Source of the DNA: Firmicutes bacterium CAG:534 | GTDB taxonomy: Bacteria > Bacillota > Clostridia > Lachnospirales > Lachnospiraceae | Assembly (NCBI GenBank): GCA_000436115.1 | Contig: FR894500.1 | Span: forward strand, 1-35,779 | Direction: 5' to 3' | Length of the DNA stretch: 35,779 nt | Part shown: one piece after another, positions 25,499 through 34,132 of the stretch | Layout: each line of letters begins with the position of its first letter | Numbering within the stretch: the first letter of the stretch is position 1 | The notes under the pieces: model-generated | Databases searched by the model: none | What the model was told of the DNA's origin: nothing | The model's input: only the letters and a program-made list of their open reading frames with translations | Translations under genes and position numbers: made by a program

Positions 25499-26886
25499 AA
25501 AAAGGGTATCTGACCGTGTTTCTGGCAATGTCCCTTGGATTTCTTACGGCATTTATCCTGATGCTGACAGCAGGAGCGGTTTACAATGCGGAAAAGCTCA
25601 GGCTGGAATGTGCGGCAGACACCGGTATGAATGCGGTTTTGTCAGAATTTCACAGAGGGCTTTATGACAGGTATGGACTTTTATATGTGGATGCTGCCTA
25701 TCGGGGAGAAGCGCCGCTGCTTTCAAATGTAGAACGGAGGCTGCAATATTACATAGAACAAAATACGGCTGCTGTTTTGGAGCGGAAGTATGCGCCATGG
25801 GGAAAGCTTTCGGAAATTCAGGCAGCTGTTACAGGTGTGCAGACGGCCGCATATGGAAACGGAGCATCCATGCGGCATCAGGCTGTTTTATATGCAGAGG
25901 ATACAGGATTACGGCGGGAAGAAGAAAAGGTTTTTTCCTGCCGGGCCGAGATAGAGGCGCTGCAGGCCGCACAGCCTATGGAAGCATTTGATGCTGTTAT
26001 GGCAGAGCTTTCAGCCATAGAGCTTCCCAGGATTTTAAATGAAAAAGGGATCTTAGAAGAAGTGCCTTTGGCAAATCCGGCTGACTGGGTCTATGGATTA
26101 ACAGGCAGTGACGCACTTTACCTGGCAGAAGCGGAGCTGACGGAATGCAGTCCTGTCAGTGTGGAGCTTGACAAGGTGTTGTCTCACAGAGAAAGGCTGA
26201 TAGAGGAACAGGAGCAGGATCGGGAGTTCAGGAGAGAAGAAGAACTCTTCTTTTCCTTCCTCTTTGAAAAAATGAGCTATTACAGGGGCGCTAAGCCGGG
26301 AACGCTTCTGACGGCACAGATAGAGTACCTGGTCTGCGGAGAAAACTCTGACTTCAAAAATATGAGCGGGGTGGCAGATAAACTGCTTCGCATTCGTTTT
26401 GCTGACAATTTAAGACTGGCTCTTCAGGATGAAGGATTAATGGGGCAGGCTCTTGGCGTTGCAGATCAGCTGCAGGCGGTTTCCTTAAAACAGGAGCTTC
26501 GAAAGCCGGTTGCGGTAAGCATTTTATATGCCTGTGCATTTTTGGAAACCATCGGGGATCTGCGGACGATCTATGGTGGGGGACGCATTCCTATTCAGAA
26601 AAGCTCTCATCAGATGTCTGTGGAAAAGGTGCTGGGAGGATCACAGTACAAAACAGCGGATCAGGACGGTTTTTCTTACAGCGACTATCTGGCAGCCATG
26701 CTGCTTTTGGTACAGGAAGAAGAACTGAACCTGAAGGTAATGGATCTCATGGAGATGGATATCCGTTTCCGTGATGGAGAAAGTGGATTTCATATGGATT
26801 ATTGTATTGAAAGGCTGGAGGGAGAGATTATAGCATGCGGCAGCAGGACGACCTTTCATGTAAAAAGAAAATATGGTTACTTTTGA
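25495..26886 (+). CDS. DUF5702 Tad-associated secreted protein
   Basis: 463 residues. The N-terminus MKKGYLTVFLAMSLGFLTAFIL is a Flp/TadG-like hydrophobic helix, with Gly4 and then YLTVF: no Glu at +5, unlike the true prepilins here, a usual property of DUF5702 proteins. The large exported body has no recognised catalytic motif; it contains coiled regions (SHRERLIEEQEQDREFRREEE). It probably decorates or caps the pilus, or anchors it in the wall, in place of TadG. The start overlaps flp by 4 bases (ATGA), so it is translationally coupled. The next gene begins inside its end. Confidence 0.8.
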   Translation: MKKGYLTVFLAMSLGFLTAFILMLTAGAVYNAEKLRLECAADTGMNAVLSEFHRGLYDRYGLLYVDAAYRGEAPLLSNVERRLQYYIEQNTAAVLERKYAPWGKLSEIQAAVTGVQTAAYGNGASMRHQAVLYAEDTGLRREEEKVFSCRAEIEALQAAQPMEAFDAVMAELSAIELPRILNEKGILEEVPLANPADWVYGLTGSDALYLAEAELTECSPVSVELDKVLSHRERLIEEQEQDREFRREEELFFSFLFEKMSYYRGAKPGTLLTAQIEYLVCGENSDFKNMSGVADKLLRIRFADNLRLALQDEGLMGQALGVADQLQAVSLKQELRKPVAVSILYACAFLETIGDLRTIYGGGRIPIQKSSHQMSVEKVLGGSQYKTADQDGFSYSDYLAAMLLLVQEEELNLKVMDLMEMDIRFRDGESGFHMDYCIERLEGEIIACGSRTTFHVKRKYGYF

Positions 26887-27740
26887 AAAACCGGCGGATG
26901 GGAAAGGGGCTCTCTTTGTATCGAAATAACACCCCAAAACAAATTCAAATGTCTATGGTAAAAATCCCTTCTCTCAAACTATTTACAAAGAGGGTGCCTT
27001 TCCCATCTGCCGGGGGACAAAAAGGCAGCATGAGTGTAGAAGGAAGCATGGTGCTTCCGCTGTTCCTGTTCTTTATCATGACAACGCTTCTTACTATAGA
27101 AACGGTCAGGTTTCAGTCCCAGGTGCAGGCAGCGCTTCACCAGGCCGGTAATTATGCCGCATTTACAAGGAAAACGGAAGGAGACTGCACCCTGCAGATC
27201 AAAGAATATTTAAGAGAACAGACGGCTCCTTTTCTTCCTGTTCGAGGTGGAGAAGAAGGACTTCTGCTAAAAACAGACAGCGCTTTAGGGACAAGCGGAC
27301 AAATATGGATTACGGCAGACTATGAAATCAAGCCTTTTCTGATTTCCCTTCCCATTGGAACCGTACATTTCAGAGATGAATTTTATGGACATGCCTGGGT
27401 TGGCTATGAGGGGAATGAAGGAGGCATAGGGCAGGAGGAAAGCTATGTTTACGTTACGGAAACAGGATCCAGGTATCATTTATCTGCCGACTGTACCTAT
27501 CTGAGAATTCCGGTAAGGGCTGTTACGGATCAGCAGCTTTTGGGAGAAAGAAATGAACATGGGGGGAAATATCGCGCCTGTGAGAGATGCAGACCGGGGA
27601 AGAAGGGAGTTTTTTATATTGCAGAGCAGGGAAACAGGTATCATGGAGCTTCAGATTGTTCTGCTCTTAAAAGAACGGTGCATCTTATTCCTCTCAGTCA
27701 GGCAGGAAATTACACCCCATGCAGTAAGTGCGCAGGGTAG
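26835..27740 (+). CDS. TadE-like pseudopilin with two His-Cys3 repeats
   Basis: 301 residues. GGAGGGAG lies 10 bases before the ATG at 26835. This start gives a long N-terminal leader (64 residues); later ATGs (26901, 26953) lack ribosome sites. Gly64 | Ser-Met-Ser-Val-Glu69 followed by a hydrophobic helix is a prepilin-type motif, as in TadE-like proteins. The C-terminal third carries two copies of one motif: YH(215)-x4-C220 ... C249xxC252 and YH(270)-x4-C275 ... C296xxC299. Each could hold one metal ion or form disulfides. It overlaps the end of the DUF5702 gene by 52 bases. Confidence 0.78.
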   Translation: MRQQDDLSCKKKIWLLLKNRRMGKGLSLYRNNTPKQIQMSMVKIPSLKLFTKRVPFPSAGGQKGSMSVEGSMVLPLFLFFIMTTLLTIETVRFQSQVQAALHQAGNYAAFTRKTEGDCTLQIKEYLREQTAPFLPVRGGEEGLLLKTDSALGTSGQIWITADYEIKPFLISLPIGTVHFRDEFYGHAWVGYEGNEGGIGQEESYVYVTETGSRYHLSADCTYLRIPVRAVTDQQLLGERNEHGGKYRACERCRPGKKGVFYIAEQGNRYHGASDCSALKRTVHLIPLSQAGNYTPCSKCAG

Positions 27741-27750
27741 GGAGATCACT

Positions 27751-28164
27751 ATGGAAAAGCTTATGCAGGCAGGAGGGCTTATTTTTCTGGCAACTACTGC
27801 ATCAGAGGATATCAGGAAAAGAGAAATATCGGGAAAGGGGTTAGCGCTTGGGCTTGCGGCAGCTTTGTGCCTGAAAGCTATGGCAGGAAATTTCTGGTGT
27901 GAAGAAACCCTGCTTTGTGTGATACCGGGTATTTTGCTTCTCTGGCTTTCCGCAGCAACAAGGGAATGCATTGGCTATGGAGATGGTATGGCTGTTTGTG
28001 TATTGGGATTGTGGATCGGTGGCGGAATGGTTTTAAGGGTACTTGCTGTCAGTTTTTTACTGGCAGGGATAGGGGGAATCATCTGTGTTTTCCGGAAGAA
28101 AAGGGATCCAATGCCTTTTATTCCCTTTTTGCTGCTGGGATTGGAGGTGGCTTTTCTGTTGTGA
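27751..28164 (+). CDS. Prepilin peptidase, A24 family (TadV/CpaA)
   Basis: 137 residues from the ATG at 27751, which follows GGTAGGGAG; the longer ORF beginning at 27553 lies within the previous gene and has no ribosome site. A polytopic membrane aspartyl protease that removes leader peptides after Gly in prepilins. Two catalytic Asp candidates are visible: Asp of SEDIRKREISG, where D-(I)-R-x-R matches the first active site, and Asp of GYGDG, the second. Four hydrophobic segments are seen. The small size without methylase domain is typical of CpaA/TadV. Three prepilin-like substrates are encoded around it. Confidence 0.88.
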   Translation: MEKLMQAGGLIFLATTASEDIRKREISGKGLALGLAAALCLKAMAGNFWCEETLLCVIPGILLLWLSAATRECIGYGDGMAVCVLGLWIGGGMVLRVLAVSFLLAGIGGIICVFRKKRDPMPFIPFLLLGLEVAFLL

Positions 28165-28604
28165 AAATAGGACATAGAAAATGGAAGGGATATTTTTCCC
28201 TGGAAGCATCTTATATTATGCCTATGGTGCTGTTTCTCTATCTTCTGATCCTGCTGGCTGCTCTTTTTCTGTACTGCAGATGTGCGATCAGCCAGGATCT
28301 GTTTCTTCTTGCGCTCCGGACGCAGAGATTTACAGAGGCCCGGTCAGGGTATGGAGAGATCATATACGGGCAGGAAGGGAAGCTGTCGAAGGAAGGGTAT
28401 TTTACGGAACGAATTCAAAGGAGAAACAGATCTTATCCCGTCTACCGGGCGGAGAGTTACGGTCTGCAGGAGGAGGGGGAGGAGCTATGTCTGTGGGCCC
28501 GGGAAGGAAACGCCAAAACAGTCATAATGATCCGGGTGAAAAATATCAATCCGATCAGGATCATAAGAAAGGAAAGAATGTATGCTGAACGTAAGGTATT
28601 ATAA
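28161..28604 (+). CDS. Minor pseudopilin-like protein with a GTG start
   Basis: 147 residues. The GTG at 28161 overlaps the TGA of the peptidase gene (GTGA), with GGAGGTGG 10 bases upstream, so translation is coupled. The leader VKIGHRKWKG is followed by cleavage after Gly10 and Glu15 at +5 (YFSLE), then a hydrophobic helix of about 25 residues. The rest is charged and has no family match that I recognise. It is likely a minor pilin or TadE/F-like component that is cut by the adjacent peptidase. Confidence 0.75.
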   Translation: MKIGHRKWKGYFSLEASYIMPMVLFLYLLILLAALFLYCRCAISQDLFLLALRTQRFTEARSGYGEIIYGQEGKLSKEGYFTERIQRRNRSYPVYRAESYGLQEEGEELCLWAREGNAKTVIMIRVKNINPIRIIRKERMYAERKVL

Positions 28605-29823
28605 GGATTACCGACATAATTATCTGATCATGGAGGATAACGGAGCTTTAACAGAAAATGTCTATCAGCGAAAAATGATCTCGGAAAATAAGATCAGAGG
28701 CCTGCTGCCGGTCAGTGAAAAGAATATCAATGGAGAATTGCTGCTTTATTATGAGATCACATCCAGACAAAGCATGAAAAGCCTGTATGCCATGAAAAAA
28801 ATAGGCATGGAGCAGCTGAAAAGCCTCTTCTTACAATTAAGGACGGTAGGGGATGCCCTGCAAAAATATCTGCTGGATGAAAGCTGCCTGGTGCTGGCTC
28901 CTGAGTATATCTTTCAGAATGTGGAAACAGGCGAGGCGTCTTTTTTATATTATCCGGATCCGGAGGAAGGCACCTTGCAGGATTTTATTGACTTTCTGGT
29001 TGAAAAGGTGGATGGAGAAGATGGGGAAGCTGTAGAAACTGTTTACCGCATTGCGGATCTGATTCAAAGGGAGCAGTTTGTTTTAGATGAGATCCTGAAG
29101 TGGTTTCAGGATGATTATGATAGGAAGAAACCGGAGGAGACGCAGCCTAAGGAGATTTTTATGCCGGTGAAGACAGAACCGGAACCGCCCTTGCAGGAGG
29201 AGAAGAAGGAGAACAGATTAAAGAAGCTCATGCCGACAGCAGGAGTATGTATAGCAGGGATGGGGCTGCTCATTTATGTGGTCTGCTGCTATCAGCTATC
29301 TTACCGGGAGTGGATTTATGTTGCAGGGGGTTTTGGACTCATTGTGATCATAGCGGTGTGCGCAGTTTCCTGGTATCTGTTTCCCTTTTTTGCAAAGGGG
29401 GAAAAGGAAAGGAAGCAGGGTCCGGAACAGAGAAGAGAACCGGTGCAGGAAATACAGAACTGGGATCAGGAAAATGCCCCTTCCCTCCGGGAGGTTGGAA
29501 ATACGGTCTATGTACCCTGGACGGAAAGCTGCGAAAACAAACTGTACGGTACCGATCGGAAAAATAAATATCACATTGATCTTTCCAGACTTCCCCTTAC
29601 AGTGGGAAAGCTGCCGGGAGCAGTGGACATGGTACTGGAGGAACCGAGTGTAAGCAGGATGCATGCGCGTTTTACAAAGACAGGCAGCGCCGTTTACATT
29701 ACGGATCTTAATTCCACGAACGGAACCTTCAGAAATGGCATGCGGTTAGCGCCGAATGCCTGTGAGATCATAGAGCCGGGGGATGAAATTAAGATTGGGA
29801 AATTAAATTTTATTTACAGATAA
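28582..29823 (+). CDS. DUF6382-FHA membrane protein
   Basis: 413 residues. Residues 1-170 resemble DUF6382, an N-terminal domain found with FHA proteins in Firmicutes Tad loci. After a Pro/Glu linker come two membrane segments (about 219-237 and 245-266). The C-terminal domain is FHA: VGKLPGAVDMVLEEPSVSRMHARF and DLNSTNGTFRNG, which holds the phosphothreonine-binding Ser-Arg-x-His and Asn-Gly pairs. It may link the pilus apparatus to Ser/Thr-kinase signalling. It is the last gene of the Tad operon and overlaps the previous gene by 23 bases, with AGGAAAG 5 bases before the ATG. Confidence 0.85.
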   Translation: MLNVRYYKDYRHNYLIMEDNGALTENVYQRKMISENKIRGLLPVSEKNINGELLLYYEITSRQSMKSLYAMKKIGMEQLKSLFLQLRTVGDALQKYLLDESCLVLAPEYIFQNVETGEASFLYYPDPEEGTLQDFIDFLVEKVDGEDGEAVETVYRIADLIQREQFVLDEILKWFQDDYDRKKPEETQPKEIFMPVKTEPEPPLQEEKKENRLKKLMPTAGVCIAGMGLLIYVVCCYQLSYREWIYVAGGFGLIVIIAVCAVSWYLFPFFAKGEKERKQGPEQRREPVQEIQNWDQENAPSLREVGNTVYVPWTESCENKLYGTDRKNKYHIDLSRLPLTVGKLPGAVDMVLEEPSVSRMHARFTKTGSAVYITDLNSTNGTFRNGMRLAPNACEIIEPGDEIKIGKLNFIYR

Positions 29824-29851
29824 AAAATCTAATACGGAATAACATCTGCTA

Positions 29852-29860
29852 TGATATAAT
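29852..29860 (+). promoter_or_regulatory. Extended -10 promoter of the acyltransferase gene
   Basis: TGATATAAT (extended -10) 44 bases before the ATG at 29905. No good -35 at 17 bases; the -10 alone is convincing. Confidence 0.5.
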
Positions 29861-29904
29861 TAATTTAGACTAAGAGAAAATATTACAGTTGATGGTGGGA
29901 AGAC

Positions 29905-31014
29905 ATGTCCTTAAATATGCGAAAACATTACATAGATAATTTAAGATGGATCACTCTCCTCATACTTATTCCGTATCATACAGCTCAGGCGTGGAATACT
30001 TGGAAGGAACCCAATTATATTTTTATCGAAGGCAATCGTTTGATCAGCAGTATTATTGTATTTTTCGGTCCTTATTTTATGCCGGTGTTATTTGTACTGT
30101 CAGGCATAAGCACGAAATCTGCTTTGGAAAAGAGAACAAATAAGGAGTATCTGATTGAGAGAGTGAAAAGGTTATTTATTCCTTTTTTGTTTGGAACAAT
30201 CGTTTTAGTCCCGATCATGACATATCTGGCAGATAAATTTAATTATTCTTATGACGGTGGATTTCTGCAGCATTATGTGGTATTTTTTACGAAGTATACG
30301 GATCTGACAGGAGCAGATGGTGGATTTTCGTTAGGGCAGTTCTGGTTTTTATTATATCTGTTTATTATTTCGGTTGTAAGTGTTGGTATCATTGCGGCAT
30401 TGAAAAGGATATTGGTTAAGCCGGAAAAAGCAATTCCGTTCTGGACGGTTCTGGCATTGGGCTTCCCGTTGCCTCTGTTGAAAGAACTGCTTTCCATAGG
30501 TGGAAAAAGCCTGGTGGAATATACATATCTGTTTCTGCTTGGCTATTATGTGTTTGCGGATGAAAAAATAGTGAATAAGGCTGAAAAGAATAGTCTGCTA
30601 TTGCTTGGCGCTGGGTTAATAGCATCTATTTTAAATGTTTATCTTTTTATTTGGTCAGAGGTGGAATTATTATTTCTTAATACCATTGCAAAATATCTAT
30701 CAGAGTGGATTATGGTAATTGCCTTCATAGGTTTGGCGAAAAGATATTTGAACTTTAAAAACAAAGCATCGGATTATATGAATAAAAGGTCATTCCTTTT
30801 TTACATTTATCATTTTATCTGGGTTGTTTTGTTTCAGTATATCTTATATGGTTTTGTTGGAAATAAAACCGTGGCCTTGTTTATGGGTACGGTGGTATTG
30901 TCTTATTTAATGACTTTTATCTGCTGTGAAATCAGTATCAGAATACCTGTTTTATGTTTTCTGACAGGGACAAAATTTTTCCGAAACGGAGAGAAACGGA
31001 GGAAGGGAAAATGA
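29905..31014 (+). CDS. Acyltransferase-3 family membrane protein
   Basis: 369 residues with about ten hydrophobic segments. It starts with RKHYIDNLRWITLLILIPYHTAQAW, where the LRxxxxxxVxxxH pattern with His of YHTAQ matches the acyltransferase-3 (PF01757) active-site region, followed by FFGPYFMPVLFVLSG. The family O-acylates sugars, peptidoglycan or cell-wall polymers. The gene is visibly more AT-rich than its neighbours (for example the 3' third), so horizontal gain is possible. GGTGGGAAG precedes the ATG. It is followed by mgtC with a 4-base (ATGA) overlap. Confidence 0.8.
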   Translation: MSLNMRKHYIDNLRWITLLILIPYHTAQAWNTWKEPNYIFIEGNRLISSIIVFFGPYFMPVLFVLSGISTKSALEKRTNKEYLIERVKRLFIPFLFGTIVLVPIMTYLADKFNYSYDGGFLQHYVVFFTKYTDLTGADGGFSLGQFWFLLYLFIISVVSVGIIAALKRILVKPEKAIPFWTVLALGFPLPLLKELLSIGGKSLVEYTYLFLLGYYVFADEKIVNKAEKNSLLLLGAGLIASILNVYLFIWSEVELLFLNTIAKYLSEWIMVIAFIGLAKRYLNFKNKASDYMNKRSFLFYIYHFIWVVLFQYILYGFVGNKTVALFMGTVVLSYLMTFICCEISIRIPVLCFLTGTKFFRNGEKRRKGK

Positions 31015-31694
31015 ATGCCTTTATAGCAGAACAGCTGCCTTATCTTTTCAGAATACTGCTTGCCTGTCTTTGCGGAGGGATCATTGGGATCGAAAGGCAG
31101 CTTCGCACCAAGGTGGCGGGAACAAGGACTCATATTATGATTGCTCTTGCGGCAGCTCTTATGATGCTGATCTCCAAATACGGTTTTGCAGATGTCCTGG
31201 GGGCAGAAGGGGTGTCGTGGGATGTATCCCGTGTGGCAGCAGGGATTATCACCGGTCTTGGTATTTTAGGCGGCGGTCTTGTGTTTATCGGAAAACAGGG
31301 TTATGTGAGCGGAATTACCACGGCTGCAGGCGTGTGGGTTACGGTTGGGATCGGAATGGCAATGGGTGCCGGCATGTACGGTATTGGTATTGTAACCACA
31401 ATCCTGGTGGTGTCCATTCAGACTTTGTTTCATAAAAATTTATGGGTGGTGAAGCAGGCAACCCGGGCAAAGGCTGTTTTTCTTCTCACAAATGAAAAGG
31501 AAGCCTTTGAAAAAGTAACAAAAGAGCTTGGCAGCTATGACATCAGCATGAACCAGTTTAAATGGGAGCGGAAGGGTGAAAATGTGTTTCAGCTCCGCTG
31601 TCAGGTGCTGATCCCATCAAAGTACGGAAAGGAAGATATCTTTGAGATCTTTACCGGTCTTGAGGAAGTGGAATCCTTTGAAGTGATCCAGTGA
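31011..31694 (+). CDS. MgtC/SapB family membrane protein
   Basis: 227 residues from the ATG at 31011; the longer ORF from 30954 lies in the preceding gene. Ribosome site GGAGGAAGG. The N-terminal membrane part contains LLACLCGGIIGIERQ and KVAGTRTHIMIALAAALMML, signatures of MgtC; a small ACT-like cytoplasmic domain follows (about 155-227). Members act in magnesium starvation and, in Salmonella, inhibit F-type ATP synthase. Its role here is unknown. It is coupled to the acyltransferase by a 4-base overlap. Confidence 0.88.
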   Translation: MNAFIAEQLPYLFRILLACLCGGIIGIERQLRTKVAGTRTHIMIALAAALMMLISKYGFADVLGAEGVSWDVSRVAAGIITGLGILGGGLVFIGKQGYVSGITTAAGVWVTVGIGMAMGAGMYGIGIVTTILVVSIQTLFHKNLWVVKQATRAKAVFLLTNEKEAFEKVTKELGSYDISMNQFKWERKGENVFQLRCQVLIPSKYGKEDIFEIFTGLEEVESFEVIQ

Positions 31695-31725
31695 TCGTTC
31701 TGAGGGAGTGGAAGGCTGAAAGCTG

Positions 31726-31754
31726 TTTACAGATAGGAAAAAGAGCTTTATACT
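31726..31754 (+). promoter_or_regulatory. Promoter of flavodoxin-like/SCP2 gene
   Basis: TTTACA (31726-31731), 17 bases, TATACT (31749-31754). Start near 31761, 26 bases before the ATG at 31787. Good match. Confidence 0.65.
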
Positions 31755-31786
31755 AGATGTAGTAGTTTTTGAAAGGCGGGGGCTAT

Positions 31787-32794
31787 ATGAAGATCAATAT
31801 TTACTATGGCGGAAGAGGGCTGATGGATGACCCTACGTTATATGTCATCGGAAAGATGCAGGAGGTTTTGGAAGAGCTTCATGTAACAGTGGAGCGCTAT
31901 AATCTTTATGAATTGAAAAACAGCATTACCACATTGCCTCAGACCCTAAAGACTGCGGACGGGATTATCCTTGCTTCAACGGTGGAATGGTATGGAATAG
32001 GCGGATATATGCAGCAGTTTCTGGATGCCTGCTGGTTTTATGGAGACAAAGAAAAAATCTCCCAGCTTTACATGAGTCCGGTTGTCATGTCTACTACCTA
32101 CGGAGAAAGGGAAGGAAAGCTTACCCTTATTGACGCCTGGGAAATTCTGGGAGGCCTTCCCTGCAGCGGGATCTGCGGCTATATTGCGGATACGTCCCTG
32201 CTGGAAGGAAACGAGGACTATAACAAGATCATTGAGAAAAAAGCAGAAAATATGTACCGTGCGATCAATCAGAAAATGCCGAGCTTTCCGGCAAGTAATC
32301 AGGCGGTAAAACAGAAGATTGCAGTAAATAAAAATATAGATCTGACTCCCCAGGAGTCGGAACAGCTTTCCCAGTATGCGGCAGATGACAGCTATGTGAA
32401 GCGCCAGAAGGAGGACATACAGGAATTGACAAGCCTGTTCAGGGACCTGATGGGAAGCGAAGCAGAAGAAGGAAAAGAAGAATATATTCAGGAATTTAAA
32501 GAACACTTTAAGCCGCAGGCAGGATTCAGGGCAACCTATAAGATCCAGCTGGAAGGAAAAGGAAAGCCTTTTATTATCGAAGTGGATGGAGCTTCCAACA
32601 GCTATTATTATGGAAGCGTAGACAGAGCAGATGTGGAGATCCAGATGAGCAGGGAAACCCTGGAGGATATTATTTATGCCAGAATGACCTTTCAGAGAGC
32701 GTTCATGGCAGGCGCTATGAAAATGAAGGGAGACTTTAAAACGCTCCGGACACTGGATCAGATCTTTACCTTTATGGAGGGAGGACTGCTTTAA
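31787..32794 (+). CDS. Flavodoxin-like / NADPH-FMN-reductase and SCP2 fusion protein
   Basis: 335 residues from the ATG at 31787; the upstream TTG at 31769 lacks a ribosome site. The first about 160 residues have a flavodoxin/FMN-reductase fold (INIYYGGRGLMDDP, ADGIILASTVEWYGIGGYMQQFLDACW). The last about 115 residues look like an SCP2 sterol-carrier domain (FKPQAGFRATYKIQLEGKGK, VEIQMSRETLEDIIYARMTFQRAFMAGAMKMKGDF). A hydrophobic pocket could shuttle a lipid or quinone. The reaction is unknown. Single-gene unit with its own promoter. Confidence 0.75.
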   Translation: MKINIYYGGRGLMDDPTLYVIGKMQEVLEELHVTVERYNLYELKNSITTLPQTLKTADGIILASTVEWYGIGGYMQQFLDACWFYGDKEKISQLYMSPVVMSTTYGEREGKLTLIDAWEILGGLPCSGICGYIADTSLLEGNEDYNKIIEKKAENMYRAINQKMPSFPASNQAVKQKIAVNKNIDLTPQESEQLSQYAADDSYVKRQKEDIQELTSLFRDLMGSEAEEGKEEYIQEFKEHFKPQAGFRATYKIQLEGKGKPFIIEVDGASNSYYYGSVDRADVEIQMSRETLEDIIYARMTFQRAFMAGAMKMKGDFKTLRTLDQIFTFMEGGLL

Positions 32795-32839
32795 TAACTG
32801 TTTTGGTACAAGGTGTTTGCAGAAGGGAGAAAATAGAGT

Positions 32840-33253
32840 ATGAAAAAGGATGATAATTGTATTTTCTGTAAAATTGCAGCAGGGGAGATCCCCTCAAAAA
32901 CCCTGTATGAGGATGAAAAATTCAGGGTGATCCTTGACGTGGGACCGGCTTCTAAAGGACATGCGCTGGTAATACCCAAGGAGCATTACCCCAATTTATA
33001 TGAATTGCCGGCCGAGGAGGCAGCCGGGGCTTTTCTGCTTGCAAAAGAAATGATTACAAAGATGAAGGATAAACTGGGCTGTGACGGGTTTAATGTGCTT
33101 CAGAATAATGGAGAAGCAGCAGGACAGACCGTACTGCATTTTCATGTTCATCTGATTCCCAGATACAGACAGGACGCAGAGCTTTTTAAGTATCAGCCCG
33201 GAAAGCCTGATGAGAAGGAACTGGAAGAAATAAAGAAGCTGATCACAGAATAG
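32840..33253 (+). CDS. HIT family hydrolase (Hint/AP4A type)
   Basis: 137 residues, the usual length for the family. The histidine triad HFHVHLIPR is visible near residue 100, with CIFCKIAAGEIPS at the N-terminus, where two Cys can bind Zn. Members cleave nucleoside phosphoramidates or dinucleotide polyphosphates. AGGGAG lies before the ATG. Gap of 45 bases after the SCP2 gene and 21 bases before the fumarase alpha gene. Confidence 0.93.
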   Translation: MKKDDNCIFCKIAAGEIPSKTLYEDEKFRVILDVGPASKGHALVIPKEHYPNLYELPAEEAAGAFLLAKEMITKMKDKLGCDGFNVLQNNGEAAGQTVLHFHVHLIPRYRQDAELFKYQPGKPDEKELEEIKKLITE

Positions 33254-33274
33254 GAAATGGGATAAGCGGTTTAT

Positions 33275-34117
33275 ATGAGAACGATTAAAACAGATGAGAT
33301 CATAGAAAATGTAAAAGAAATGTGCATTGAAGCAAACCATTATCTGACGCCGGATATGGAAGAAGCGCTTAAGGCAGCAGCCCAAAGCGAAAAGGCACCC
33401 TTGGGGAAACAGATACTGGGACAGCTGAAAGAAAATCTGGAGATTGCGGCAGAAGAAATGATCCCGATCTGCCAGGATACCGGAATGGCGGTTTTGTTTG
33501 TAGAGATCGGCCAGGAGGTTCATATCGAGGGAGGATCTCTTACGGAGGCGCTTCAGGAAGGCGTGCGGAGAGGATATACAGAGGGATTTCTCAGGAAATC
33601 TGTGGTGAAGGATTCATTGATCAGAGAAAATACCAAGGATAATACGCCTGCGGTGATACATTATGATCTGGTAGAAGGAGACGGCATGAAGATTACGGTG
33701 GCGCCAAAGGGATTTGGCAGTGAAAATATGAGCCGTATTTTTATGCTGAAACCGGCTGACGGGGAAGAAGGAGTAAAGGAAGCTATCTTAACGGCAGTGA
33801 AGGATGCCGGGCCAAATGCCTGTCCGCCTATGGTAGTGGGAGTGGGGATCGGAGGAACCTTTGAAAAGTGCGCACTTTTGGCAAAAAAGGCGCTCACAAG
33901 GCCTGTAAATGAAAGATCTCACATCCCTTATGTAAAAGCAATGGAAGAAGAGTTACTTGCCAGGATCAATCAGACTGGAATAGGGCCGGGAGGTCTGGGA
34001 GGCAGTACCACGGCACTGGCCGTCAACATCAATACTTATCCTACGCATATTGCAGGACTGCCGGTGGCAGTGAATATCTGCTGTCATGTAAACCGGCATT
34101 GTGTGAGAGTGCTGTAA
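33275..34117 (+). CDS. Fumarate / L-tartrate hydratase class I, alpha subunit
   Basis: 280 residues. N-terminal half of the Fe-S dependent class I hydro-lyase, with Fe-S cluster Cys candidates Cys66 in ICQDTG, Cys183 in NACPPM and Cys269/270 in CCHVNRH. The GPGGLGGSTTALAVNI motif near 238-252 is typical of the family. With the beta subunit it makes an oxygen-sensitive [4Fe-4S] enzyme that interconverts fumarate and malate, or tartrate and oxaloacetate; sequence alone does not tell them apart. The split form is common in Clostridia. The beta gene starts 15 bases on. Confidence 0.9.
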   Translation: MRTIKTDEIIENVKEMCIEANHYLTPDMEEALKAAAQSEKAPLGKQILGQLKENLEIAAEEMIPICQDTGMAVLFVEIGQEVHIEGGSLTEALQEGVRRGYTEGFLRKSVVKDSLIRENTKDNTPAVIHYDLVEGDGMKITVAPKGFGSENMSRIFMLKPADGEEGVKEAILTAVKDAGPNACPPMVVGVGIGGTFEKCALLAKKALTRPVNERSHIPYVKAMEEELLARINQTGIGPGGLGGSTTALAVNINTYPTHIAGLPVAVNICCHVNRHCVRVL

Positions 34118-34132
34118 GAAAAAGAGGAAATT

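Noticed and set aside
27553..27750. N-terminal extension of the prepilin peptidase
   Set aside because: This stretch overlaps the TadE-like gene, has no ribosome site, and the ATG at 27751 has GGTAGGGAG and the right N-terminus.
27915..28160. N-terminal extension of the 28161 protein
   Set aside because: It lies inside the peptidase gene in another frame; the GTG at 28161 has a good GGAGGTGG site.
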